Below are positions 1 through 6,378 of a stretch of 14,206 bases of DNA, one piece after another; the stretch's first letter is position 1; the number at the start of each line of letters is the position of its first letter. Both the position numbers and the translations under genes were made by a program. This DNA is from Christensenella sp. UBA4247. GTDB taxonomy: Bacteria > Bacillota > Clostridia > Christensenellales > CAG-1252. The stretch is from positions 1 through 14,206 of the forward strand of contig DGWX01000006.1 of NCBI GenBank assembly GCA_002395405.1, written 5' to 3'. A model generated the notes under the pieces. The model was not told the DNA's origin and searched no databases. It was given only the letters and a program-made list of their open reading frames with translations.

Positions 1-59
<59 letters not shown>

Positions 60-65
60 ATAATT

Positions 66-151
66 GCCGAAGTGGCGGAATGGCAGACGCAAGGGACTTA
101 AAATCCCTCGGAGATGACTCCGTGCGGGTTCGAGTCCCGCCTTCGGCACCA
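66..151 (+). tRNA. tRNA-Leu (anticodon TAA)
   Basis: Complete class II tRNA of 86 nt. The acceptor strands GCCGAAG (66-72) and CTTCGGC (141-147) pair perfectly and are followed by A and an encoded CCA (149-151). The anticodon loop CTTAAAA (97-103) gives anticodon TAA (99-101), reading UUA. A long variable arm, CGGAG-ATGA-CTCCG, follows at about 109-122, as expected for leucine. The T-loop TTCGAGT is present. There is no intron. The T-box leader of thrS starts only about 4 nt beyond the CCA end, so the tRNA 3' end and the leader 5' end lie on the same primary transcript unless a promoter is hidden inside the tRNA. Confidence 0.97.
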
Positions 152-155
152 TACC

Positions 156-346
156 GTGGCGGACACGTCGCAATACATCAGCAATCCTCAGAGAGCTTCG
201 CGTAAGCTGAAAGCGAAGCGATTGCCGTTTTGCGGTACCACCGCTATGAGAATAATTTCATATTTAAGGGGAGCGAGAAATCGCTCAAATAAGGTGGAAC
301 CGCGGCATTGTCGTCCTTATACGTTAGCGTATGAGGGCGTTTTTTT
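156..346 (+). promoter_or_regulatory. Threonyl T-box riboswitch leader of thrS
   Basis: T-box leaders sense uncharged tRNA and control read-through into aminoacyl-tRNA synthetase genes. Visible parts are as follows. The basal Stem I helix is GTGGCGG (156-162) with CCGCTAT (241-247). The next helix is CGCAA (169-173) with TTGCG (230-234). These leave an internal specifier loop whose 3' side is GTACCA (235-240), with the Thr codon ACC at 237-239. A GAAA-capped hairpin GAGCGA/TCGCTC (271-286) fits Stem III. The T-box sequence AAGGTGGAACCGCGG lies at 291-305. Its TGGA would pair with a tRNA ending in UCCA, which fits Gram-positive tRNA-Thr. The leader ends in the terminator listed separately. The specifier, the T-box and the downstream gene all agree on threonine. 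Confidence 0.94.
312..346 (+). terminator. T-box attenuator terminator
   Basis: The hairpin arms are CGTCCTTATACG (312-323) and CGTATGAGGGCG (328-339), with loop TTAG and two G-U pairs, followed by a T-run (340-346). In the T-box mechanism this hairpin competes with the antiterminator formed around 291-305. It therefore ends transcription when tRNA-Thr is charged and is bypassed when tRNA-Thr is uncharged. Confidence 0.92.
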
Positions 347-383
347 ATAAATCAATCCTGCAAACTTGCACAAGGAGGAAAGT

Positions 384-2318
384 ATGAAAATTTATTTGAG
401 AGATACGGTAAAAGAGTATGACGCTCCCGTAACGGTTGAGCAAATCGCTGCGGATATCGGGGAGGGGGTGCATCGCGCCGCTCTCGCCGGAAAAGTAAAC
501 GGCGTTGCGGTCGATCTCAGCTACGTTGTGGATAAGGACGCCGAAGTCCAGATCCTGACTTTTAAGGATCAAGAGGGCAAACATATTTACAATCATACCG
601 CGGCCCACGTTATGGCGCAGGCGGTCAAAAGCATTTATCCGACCGCGAAGCTCGCGATCGGTCCCGCGATCGATACCGGTTTTTATTACGATATTGAGTA
701 TATTACGCCTCCTTCTATGGACGATCTTGCCAAGATCGAAGAGGAAATGCAACGGATCATAAAGGCAAATTTGCCTATCACGCGCGAAGTTTTGCCGAGG
801 AAGAGTGCCAATGCGTTGATGCGCAAGCTGGACGAGCCCTATAAGCTCGAAATGATCGCCGAACTTCCCAAGGGCGCCGAAATCAGCTTTTATCACCAAG
901 GTGACTTCGTGGATATGTGCGTCGGGCCGCACTTGAAAAGCACGGGTGTTTTGAAAGCGGTTAAGCTGACGAGCATCACCGGCGCGTATTGGCGCGGGGA
1001 CGCGAATAACAAAATGTTGACCCGCATTTACGGCGTTGCGTTTGATAAAAAATCCGCTCTCGACGAATACTTGGTTCTTCTTGAAGAGGCTAAGAAGCGC
1101 GATCATAATAAGCTCGGTCGCGATCTCGGGATTTTCATGACGGAAGAAAAGATCGGGCAAGGGCTCCCGCTCCTTATGCCGAAGGGTGCGAAAATGCTGC
1201 AAATCCTCGAACGTTTTGTGGAAGACGAAGAAGAGCGTCGCGGTTTCGTTTTGACCAAAACGCCCGCCATGGCGAAAAGTGATCTTTATAAGGTCTCGGG
1301 TCACTGGGATCATTACAGAGATAAAATGTTCGTGATCGGAGATGAGGAGAAGGATGACGAAGTTTTGGCACTTCGCCCGATGACTTGTCCCTTCCAGTAT
1401 CAAATTTACAAAAACGGAATCAAGAGTTATCGCGATTTGCCTTGTCGCTATGCCGAAACGTCCACTTTGTTCCGTAATGAAGCTTCGGGCGAAATGCACG
1501 GGTTGATCCGCATTCGTCAGTTTACTTTGTCCGACGGACATATCGTTTGCCGTCCCGATCAAATCGAAGAAGAATTCAAGAGATGCTTGGACCTTTCCTA
1601 TTATTTCCTGAACTGTCTCGGTTTGCGTGACGACGTTACGTTCCGTTTCAGTAAATGGGATCCGAAAAATACGGATAAATATATCGACAATCCGAAAGAG
1701 TGGGAGAGAACGGAGAGTTTGATGAAAAATATTCTCGATCACCTCGGTATCGATTACGTCGAAGCGGTCGGCGAAGCCGCATTTTACGGTCCGAAACTCG
1801 ATATTCAGGCGAAGAACGTTTATGGAAAAGAAGATACGATCATTACGATCCAAATCGACTTTGCCGTCGCATCTCGCTTTGAAATGACGTACGTGGACGA
1901 AAACGGAGTCAAGCAAACGCCGTATATCATTCACCGCAGCAGTATCGGTTGCTACGAGCGCACTCTTGCGATGCTCATCGAAAAGTATGCGGGAGCGTTC
2001 CCGGCTTGGATCGCGCCGACGCAAGTTACCGTGATCAGTTTGACGGACAGAACGGCGCAAGACGCGATCGAGATCAAAGACAAACTCCTCGAAATGGGAT
2101 TCCGCGCGGAAGCGGATACGAGAAGCGAAAAAGTCGGATATAAGATCCGCGAAGCGCAACTCGCGAAAGTACCGTATATGCTCATAATCGGCGATAAGGA
2201 AAGAGAAGAAGGGAAGGTAAGCGTACGCCATCGCTCGGAAGGCGATCTCGGATCTATGACCCTTGCGGATTTTGCGGCAAAGCTCGGAAAGGACGTTTCG
2301 GATAAAATCTTGAAATAA
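384..2318 (+). CDS. thrS: Threonine-tRNA ligase (ThrRS)
   Basis: Class II synthetase that attaches threonine to tRNA-Thr in the cytoplasm; 644 residues, the usual length. Order: N-terminal TGS domain (about 1-60); editing (SAD) domain with HTAAH (71-75) and Cys179/His183 in DMCVGPHL; catalytic domain; C-terminal anticodon-binding domain (from about 545). The zinc ligands can be placed at Cys335 (RPMTCPFQ), His386 (LSDGH) and His517 (IIHR). Arg364 (FRNE) fits motif 2 and Arg526 (CYERT) fits motif 3. The start is ATG 384, preceded by AAGGAGGA (372-379); an in-frame TTG at 366 lies upstream of this ribosome site and was rejected. Expression should be controlled by the upstream T-box. The motif wording (MTCPFQYQ, IGCYERT) differs from the E. 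coli type (MNCPGH, LGSxERF), suggesting a distinct ThrRS branch with the key residues kept. Confidence 0.98.
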   Translation: MKIYLRDTVKEYDAPVTVEQIAADIGEGVHRAALAGKVNGVAVDLSYVVDKDAEVQILTFKDQEGKHIYNHTAAHVMAQAVKSIYPTAKLAIGPAIDTGFYYDIEYITPPSMDDLAKIEEEMQRIIKANLPITREVLPRKSANALMRKLDEPYKLEMIAELPKGAEISFYHQGDFVDMCVGPHLKSTGVLKAVKLTSITGAYWRGDANNKMLTRIYGVAFDKKSALDEYLVLLEEAKKRDHNKLGRDLGIFMTEEKIGQGLPLLMPKGAKMLQILERFVEDEEERRGFVLTKTPAMAKSDLYKVSGHWDHYRDKMFVIGDEEKDDEVLALRPMTCPFQYQIYKNGIKSYRDLPCRYAETSTLFRNEASGEMHGLIRIRQFTLSDGHIVCRPDQIEEEFKRCLDLSYYFLNCLGLRDDVTFRFSKWDPKNTDKYIDNPKEWERTESLMKNILDHLGIDYVEAVGEAAFYGPKLDIQAKNVYGKEDTIITIQIDFAVASRFEMTYVDENGVKQTPYIIHRSSIGCYERTLAMLIEKYAGAFPAWIAPTQVTVISLTDRTAQDAIEIKDKLLEMGFRAEADTRSEKVGYKIREAQLAKVPYMLIIGDKEREEGKVSVRHRSEGDLGSMTLADFAAKLGKDVSDKILK

Positions 2319-2331
2319 AACCGGAAAACGC

Positions 2332-2360
2332 TTGACAGCGATTAAGTGCGGTGCTAACAT
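2332..2360 (+). promoter_or_regulatory. Promoter of the infC-rpmI-rplT operon
   Basis: A perfect -35 TTGACA (2332-2337), a 17-nt spacer and a -10 TAACAT (2355-2360) preceded by TG at 2352-2353 (extended -10). It begins 14 nt after the thrS stop codon. Transcription should start near 2367, giving a leader of about 108 nt before infC. No terminator lies between thrS and this promoter, so T-box-controlled read-through could also feed the operon. Confidence 0.88.
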
Positions 2361-2366
2361 AATATC

Positions 2367-2463
2367 GAAGTAGAACTGTTTCTCACCCGAGCAGGAGTTG
2401 CAAAGGGTTTCTTGAATATCGTAAGATATTTTGGGCAGTTTTACTGCCCAATTTTCTTTTTTA
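2367..2463 (+). promoter_or_regulatory. Leader of the IF3-L35-L20 operon (probable L20-type autoregulatory leader)
   Basis: The untranslated region between the promoter and infC is structured. It contains a CTCACCC segment (2382-2388), GGGTTTCTT (2405-2413), a hairpin AATATC-GTAA-GATATT with a GNRA-type loop (2415-2430), and a terminator. In Bacillus the same operon has a leader whose early termination is promoted by ribosomal protein L20. Position and layout match that class. I have not checked the sequence against the Rfam L20 leader model, so the exact class is inferred. Confidence 0.65.
2431..2462 (+). terminator. Attenuator terminator in the infC leader
   Basis: Perfect 8-bp stem TTGGGCAG (2431-2438) with CTGCCCAA (2444-2451), loop TTTTA, then TTTTCTTTTTT (2452-2462). 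It ends immediately before the infC ribosome site, where it can stop transcription before the operon. This fits feedback by L20. Confidence 0.9.
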
Positions 2464-2474
2464 GGGAGGGAAGG

Positions 2475-2984
2475 ATTATCAAAGACTACCAAATAAACGA
2501 GCAAATTCGCGATAGGCAGGTTACCGTCATAGATACGGAAGGGAAAAATCTCGGCGTTATGAGCGCTTACGACGCGCAAAAGATCGCCGACGAGCAAGGG
2601 CTCGATCTTGTAAAGATCGCTCCGCAGTCAAATCCTCCGATCTGTAAATTGATGGATTACGATAAATTCCGTTTCGACTCGATCAAAAAAGAAAAAGAGG
2701 CAAAGAAAAATCAAAAAATAGTCAAACTGAAAGAGATCCAGCTCAGTATAGTGATAGACGTTGGCGATATAAACGTAAAAGCAAAGCGCGCTAACGAATT
2801 TATTGCGGGTGGAGATAAAGTTCGCGTTGTGATCCGTATGCGCGGAAGACAAAACAAACGCCCCGAACTCGGAATGAAAGTAATGGATCAATTTTTCGAA
2901 AAAATACAAGGCGCACAAATGGAGCAGCCCCCCGTGATCGAAGGAAACACGATCCGTATGCAGCTCGCGCCTGTGAAAAAATAA
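2475..2984 (+). CDS. infC: Translation initiation factor IF-3 (non-AUG start)
   Basis: IF-3 binds the 30S subunit and checks the start codon and initiator tRNA. With a start at ATT 2475 the protein is 169 residues, the usual length. The N-terminal domain begins with KDYQINEQIRDRQV and continues through PPICKLMDYDKFRF. The linker is rich in lysine and glutamate, and the C-terminal domain contains KVRVVIRMRGRQ. No ATG or GTG stands in frame near the conserved start. The ribosome site GGGAGGG (2464-2470) sits just before two possible starts, ATT 2475 and ATC 2478. IF-3 genes are known for AUU starts, which let IF-3 repress its own translation, so I chose ATT; ATC cannot be excluded. An in-frame TTG at 2412 would put the terminator hairpin inside the gene and was rejected. 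First gene of infC-rpmI-rplT. Confidence 0.95.
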   Translation: MIKDYQINEQIRDRQVTVIDTEGKNLGVMSAYDAQKIADEQGLDLVKIAPQSNPPICKLMDYDKFRFDSIKKEKEAKKNQKIVKLKEIQLSIVIDVGDINVKAKRANEFIAGGDKVRVVIRMRGRQNKRPELGMKVMDQFFEKIQGAQMEQPPVIEGNTIRMQLAPVKK

Positions 2985-3003
2985 ACTATCGGAGGTAGGC
3001 AAA

Positions 3004-3198
3004 ATGCCAAAACAAAAGTCGCACAGCGGTGCAGGAAAAAGATTTCGCGTAACCAAAAACGGATTGATCAAAAGAAGCAAGCAGGGTAAAAACCATATCC
3101 TTACCAAGAAAGAGACCAAGAGAAAGCGCGGTCTTAGGGCAGGCGGCTATGTTTCCGAGACGCAAGCCAAGACCATCAGAACCATGATCCAAAAGTAA
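3004..3198 (+). CDS. rpmI: 50S ribosomal protein L35
   Basis: Small basic protein of the large ribosomal subunit, 64 residues, the normal size. It opens with MPKQKSHSGAGKRFRVTKNG, the typical L35 N-terminus, and has the usual Lys/Arg-rich body (KETKRKRGLRAGGYV). ATG 3004 is preceded by GGAGG at 2991-2995. It lies between infC (19-nt gap) and rplT (15-nt gap) in the standard order. It is expected to share the L20-controlled operon transcript. Confidence 0.98.
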   Translation: MPKQKSHSGAGKRFRVTKNGLIKRSKQGKNHILTKKETKRKRGLRAGGYVSETQAKTIRTMIQK

Positions 3199-3213
3199 TC
3201 GGGAGGTAAGAAT

Positions 3214-3564
3214 ATGAGAATCAAAAGAGCGGTTAATGCAGTAAAAAAACGCAGAAAGATATTTAAACTTGCCAAGGGATATCGCGGCGCAAAGAGCAAA
3301 CTTTACAGAGTTTCCCGCGAAGCGGTTATGAAGTCCCAGATGTATGCGTACGTCGGCAGAAAGGACAAAAAGAGAGATTTCCGTCAGATTTGGATCGCTC
3401 GTATCAACGCGGCTGCCAGAATGAACGGTCTCAGCTATAGCAGATTGATGAACGGCCTGAAAAAGAGCGAGATCAATCTGAACCGTAAAGTTCTCGCGGA
3501 TCTCGCAGTGAACGACGCGGCAACTTTTACCGCGCTTTGCGAAAAAGCGAAGGCTGCCCTTTAA
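3214..3564 (+). CDS. rplT: 50S ribosomal protein L20
   Basis: Large-subunit assembly protein that binds 23S rRNA, 116 residues, full length. It begins MRIKRAVNAVKKRRKIFKLA with the long basic N-terminal extension, then the conserved YVGRKDKKRDFRQIWIARIN block and the globular C-terminal part. ATG 3214 follows GGGAGG (3200-3205). In Firmicutes L20 is also the repressor of this operon, acting through the leader upstream of infC. The gene is the last in the operon and is followed by a strong terminator. Confidence 0.98.
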   Translation: MRIKRAVNAVKKRRKIFKLAKGYRGAKSKLYRVSREAVMKSQMYAYVGRKDKKRDFRQIWIARINAAARMNGLSYSRLMNGLKKSEINLNRKVLADLAVNDAATFTALCEKAKAAL

Positions 3565-3571
3565 TGAACGT

Positions 3572-3605
3572 AAAAATGCTTTCGGTTCGCCGAAAGCATT
3601 TTTTA
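3572..3605 (+). terminator. Rho-independent terminator of the infC-rpmI-rplT operon
   Basis: Perfect 11-bp stem AATGCTTTCGG (3575-3585) with CCGAAAGCATT (3590-3600), closed by the stable TTCG loop and followed by T residues. Upstream A residues can extend the stem. It begins a few bases after the rplT stop codon and ends only 12 nt before the next start codon. Confidence 0.96.
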
Positions 3606-3617
3606 TAATGGAACGAA

Positions 3618-4376
3618 ATGACCGTAATCACGAGTATATCAAACGAAAAAGTAAAACTTTTCCGATCGCTTTCCGAAAGGAAAGGTCGAAAAGAGACGGG
3701 ATTTTATCTTGCGGAGGGGTGGAACCTCGTAAAAGATATTCCGAAAGGCGCAAAAGTCGTTTATACTTTCGTAAAAGAGAGCAAAGAACGGGAGTACGCG
3801 GAGCGCCTGTCTTCTTTCGGTGCGGAGATCGTCGTTTTGTCTGACGAGCTATTCGACCGCATTTCGGAGACGGTAAGCCCGATCGGCGTTGCGGCTATTT
3901 TGAAAATTCCGAAAAATTCCGAAATATCCGATATTTCCGCAGATAAAGTTATCGTTTTGGATCACGTTTCCGATTCGGGAAACGTGGGCGCTATCTTGCG
4001 AACTGCCGTTGCTGCGGGATATAAGCAAGCCGTCTTCATCGATTCCGCGGATCCCTATTCGCCGAAATCCGTTCGAGCGAGTATGAGCGCGATATTTAAA
4101 ATCGATCCGATTTTTTGCGGGAAAGAAGCATTTTTATGTAGTAAAAATATCAAGTCTTATGATATAATAGTACTTGATATGTACGGAGAAGATTTATTTT
4201 CTTATCGTCCTTTGGGTAAAATTGCGCTCGTCGTCGGTAGTGAGGCACACGGTGTAAGCGCCGAAATCAAACAGATCGGTAGAAAACTTTCGATCCCCAT
4301 GGAAAATATGGAATCGCTGAACGCAGCGGTCAGCGCCGGCGTCGCGATGTACGTACTCGGAAAAAATAAAGCATAA
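3618..4376 (+). CDS. TrmH/SpoU-family rRNA (ribose-2'-O) methyltransferase
   Basis: SAM-dependent enzyme of the knotted SPOUT class that methylates the ribose of rRNA, or less likely tRNA; 252 residues. An N-terminal substrate-binding domain (about 1-100, opening with ITSISNEKVKLFRSL and RKETGFYLAEGWNLV) is followed by the catalytic domain. Its three SpoU motifs are VLDHVSDSGNVGAILRTA (about 113-130), the GSEAHG block (207-212) and IPMENMESLNAAVSAGVA (226-243), which form the SAM-binding knot. The exact target nucleotide cannot be told from sequence alone, so no symbol is given. The start ATG has no clear Shine-Dalgarno and lies directly behind the rplT terminator. This family often sits near rplT and pheST in Firmicutes. 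Confidence 0.9.
   Translation: MTVITSISNEKVKLFRSLSERKGRKETGFYLAEGWNLVKDIPKGAKVVYTFVKESKEREYAERLSSFGAEIVVLSDELFDRISETVSPIGVAAILKIPKNSEISDISADKVIVLDHVSDSGNVGAILRTAVAAGYKQAVFIDSADPYSPKSVRASMSAIFKIDPIFCGKEAFLCSKNIKSYDIIVLDMYGEDLFSYRPLGKIALVVGSEAHGVSAEIKQIGRKLSIPMENMESLNAAVSAGVAMYVLGKNKA
4160..4168 (+). promoter_or_regulatory. Possible internal promoter before yebC (extended -10)
   Basis: TGATATAAT inside the methyltransferase gene is a perfect extended -10 element. No convincing -35 lies 16-18 nt upstream (the region reads GTAAAA). It could give extra transcription of yebC and the following genes, about 220 nt downstream, but AT-rich coding sequence may produce it by chance. Confidence 0.3.
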
Positions 4377-4390
4377 TTTAGGAGGGTAAT

Positions 4391-5131
4391 ATGTCCGGAC
4401 ACAGCAAATGGGCAAACATCAAAAACAAAAAGGCGAAAGGTGACGCGGCAAGAGCAAACGTGTTTACCAAGATCGGAAGAGAGCTCGCCATCGCGGTGAA
4501 GCAGGGCGGTCCCAATCCGGATAGTAACTCTCGCCTTCGCGACGTTATCGCGAAAGCGAAAGCAGCCAATATGCCGAACGACAATATTCAACGCAGCATC
4601 AAAAAGGCGTCCGGCGAGTTAAATAGCGTTAACTACGAGGAGATCACTTACGAAGGATACGCCGCGGGCGGCGTAGCCGTTATCGTTGAAACTCTGACGG
4701 ATAATAAGAATCGTACGGCAAGCGACGTTCGCTGCGCCTTCGATAAATTCGGCGGAAACCTCGGAAGTACGGGTTGCGTTTCTTATATGTTTAACAAAAA
4801 GGGCGTGATCGTCGTAGACGGGGAAGGCCTTGAAGAAGACGATTTTATGCTTCTTGCGCTTGACGCAGGTGCTGACGACGTTCAAACGGACGACGGCGTT
4901 TTCGAAGTTTATACCCTTCCGCAGAATTATACGGCCGTTCGCGAAAATCTTGAAAAACAGGGATTGAAGATCCTTTCGAGTGAAATCGAAATGGTTCCCG
5001 AAAATTATGTGACTCCCGAAGAGTCTGCAGTTTCCAAAATATTGAACTTGATCGACAGGCTGGAGGAGAATGACGACGTGCAAAACGTGTTCCATAATGC
5101 GGTTTTGCCGGAAGAAGAAGAGGAGGAATAA
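4391..5131 (+). CDS. yebC: YebC/TACO1-family protein
   Basis: 246-residue member of the YebC/PmpR/TACO1 family. It starts MSGHSKWANIKNKKAKGDAA, the family signature, and is full length. Later blocks include GGPNPDSNSRLRDVIAKAKAANMP (given here as the first conserved region, about 36-60) and the central YEGYAAGGVAVIVETLTDN. Family members have been called transcription regulators, and more recently linked to translation of difficult (for example proline-rich) stretches. The role here is assigned by family only. Start ATG 4391 has an excellent site, AGGAGGG (4380-4386). The C-terminus is a run of glutamates whose codons also supply the proA ribosome site. In many bacteria yebC lies beside ruvC/ruvA, as it nearly does here. 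Confidence 0.95.
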   Translation: MSGHSKWANIKNKKAKGDAARANVFTKIGRELAIAVKQGGPNPDSNSRLRDVIAKAKAANMPNDNIQRSIKKASGELNSVNYEEITYEGYAAGGVAVIVETLTDNKNRTASDVRCAFDKFGGNLGSTGCVSYMFNKKGVIVVDGEGLEEDDFMLLALDAGADDVQTDDGVFEVYTLPQNYTAVRENLEKQGLKILSSEIEMVPENYVTPEESAVSKILNLIDRLEENDDVQNVFHNAVLPEEEEEE

Positions 5132-5133
5132 CG

Positions 5134-6378
5134 ATGAGTACCGCCGAAATTTGCGCTCTTGCGAAAGAAGCGTCTTACCGCCTTGCCACGACGTCAGACG
5201 CCGAAAAGAAAGCGATGTTGCTTGCGATGGCAAACGGCATTAACGATGAGATGGAGGATATTCTTCTCGCGAATAACGACGATATTTTCACAGCCAAACA
5301 AAACGGAAAAGAGGATACTTTTATCGATCGACTTACCTTGTATAAAACGCGAATCAGGCAAATGATCGAAGGGATCCAAGCGGTTGCGGATCTTCCCGAT
5401 CCGGTCGGTGAAGTAACCGATAAATGGACGCTTCCGAACGGGCTTAAAATCAGCAAAGTTCGCGCCCCTCTCGGCGTTGTCGCAATTATTTACGAAGCGC
5501 GTCCGAACGTTACTTGCGACGCGGCCGTTCTTGCCGTTAAGAGCGGAAATGCCGTTGTTCTTCGCGGCAGTAAGGACGCGATCAATTCCAATCTCGCGAT
5601 CTTTAACGCTATGAAAAACGCTTTGATCAAAGGCGGGTATGACGCGAACGTCTTGCAATTCTTACCCGAGCCCGAGCGCGAAGTTACCGCGGAACTATTG
5701 AAAATGAACGAGTATGTGGACGTGGTGATCCCGCGCGGCGGCGAAGGACTTAAAAAGTTCGTTATGGAGAACGCGTCCGTTCCCGTTATCGCTTCCGCCG
5801 GAGGCAACTGCCATACATACGTGGAAAAGACCGCGGATCTTAAAATGGCGGATAACATTCTGTTTAATGCAAAAGTAAGCCGTCCTTCCGTTTGCAATGC
5901 GACCGAGCAACTGATCGTTGACAGAGCGGTCGCGGCTCCGTTCCTGACCAAAAGTTTGGATCGTTTGTCCAGGCAAGGCGTCAGGATCCTCGGTTGCTCC
6001 GAAACTTGTCGCATATTCCCTTTGGCTGAACTCGCTACGGAAGAAGATTATTATGAAGAGCATCTCGGTTTGACCCTCTCCGTTAAAGTCGTCAGCGGCT
6101 ATAAAGAGGCGATCGAGCGGATCAATAAATACGGAACGCATCACAGCGACGCGATCGTTTCTTCCAGCACGGAAGCGATAGACGCGTTTAAAGTGGGCGT
6201 GGATTCCGCCGCGGTTTATGTAAACGCAAGCACCCGTTTTACCGACGGATTCGAATTCGGCTTCGGCGCGGAAATGGCAATCAGTACGCAAAAATTGCAT
6301 GCGCGCGGTCCGCTGGGACTTAAACAGCTTACGAGCGAAAAATACGTCATCGTCGGCGAAGGTCAGGTGCGTAAGTGA
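5134..6378 (+). CDS. proA: Gamma-glutamyl phosphate reductase (glutamate-5-semialdehyde dehydrogenase)
   Basis: Second enzyme of proline synthesis: it reduces gamma-glutamyl phosphate with NADPH to glutamate-5-semialdehyde, in the cytoplasm. 414 residues, the normal length, with an aldehyde-dehydrogenase fold. The catalytic cysteine is Cys254 in NAKVSRPSVCNA. Other family blocks are PLGVVAIIYEARPNVT (about 112-127), VIPRGGEGL (about 198-206) and the C-terminal HARGPLGL. ATG 5134 starts 2 nt after the yebC stop. Its ribosome site AGGAGG (5121-5126) lies inside the glutamate codons at the end of yebC, so the two are probably translationally coupled. proB, which makes the substrate, is absent from this window. 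The placement between yebC and ruvC is unusual for a biosynthetic gene. Confidence 0.97.
   Translation: MSTAEICALAKEASYRLATTSDAEKKAMLLAMANGINDEMEDILLANNDDIFTAKQNGKEDTFIDRLTLYKTRIRQMIEGIQAVADLPDPVGEVTDKWTLPNGLKISKVRAPLGVVAIIYEARPNVTCDAAVLAVKSGNAVVLRGSKDAINSNLAIFNAMKNALIKGGYDANVLQFLPEPEREVTAELLKMNEYVDVVIPRGGEGLKKFVMENASVPVIASAGGNCHTYVEKTADLKMADNILFNAKVSRPSVCNATEQLIVDRAVAAPFLTKSLDRLSRQGVRILGCSETCRIFPLAELATEEDYYEEHLGLTLSVKVVSGYKEAIERINKYGTHHSDAIVSSSTEAIDAFKVGVDSAAVYVNASTRFTDGFEFGFGAEMAISTQKLHARGPLGLKQLTSEKYVIVGEGQVRK

Noticed and set aside
366..386. Earlier in-frame TTG start for thrS at 366
   Set aside because: It lies upstream of the AAGGAGGA ribosome site, which is placed correctly for ATG 384, and ThrRS proteins usually begin close to the MKIYLRD-type start.
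2412..2474. Earlier TTG start for infC at 2412
   Set aside because: It would translate through the attenuator hairpin and T-run and add residues not found in IF-3; the ribosome site points to 2475-2478.
345..2597. Open frame of 750 codons on the minus strand opposite thrS and the infC leader
   Set aside because: Its product has no recognisable domain, it lies fully antisense to a certain ThrRS gene, and it would have to cross a promoter and terminator region. Long antisense frames arise from the codon bias of the sense gene.
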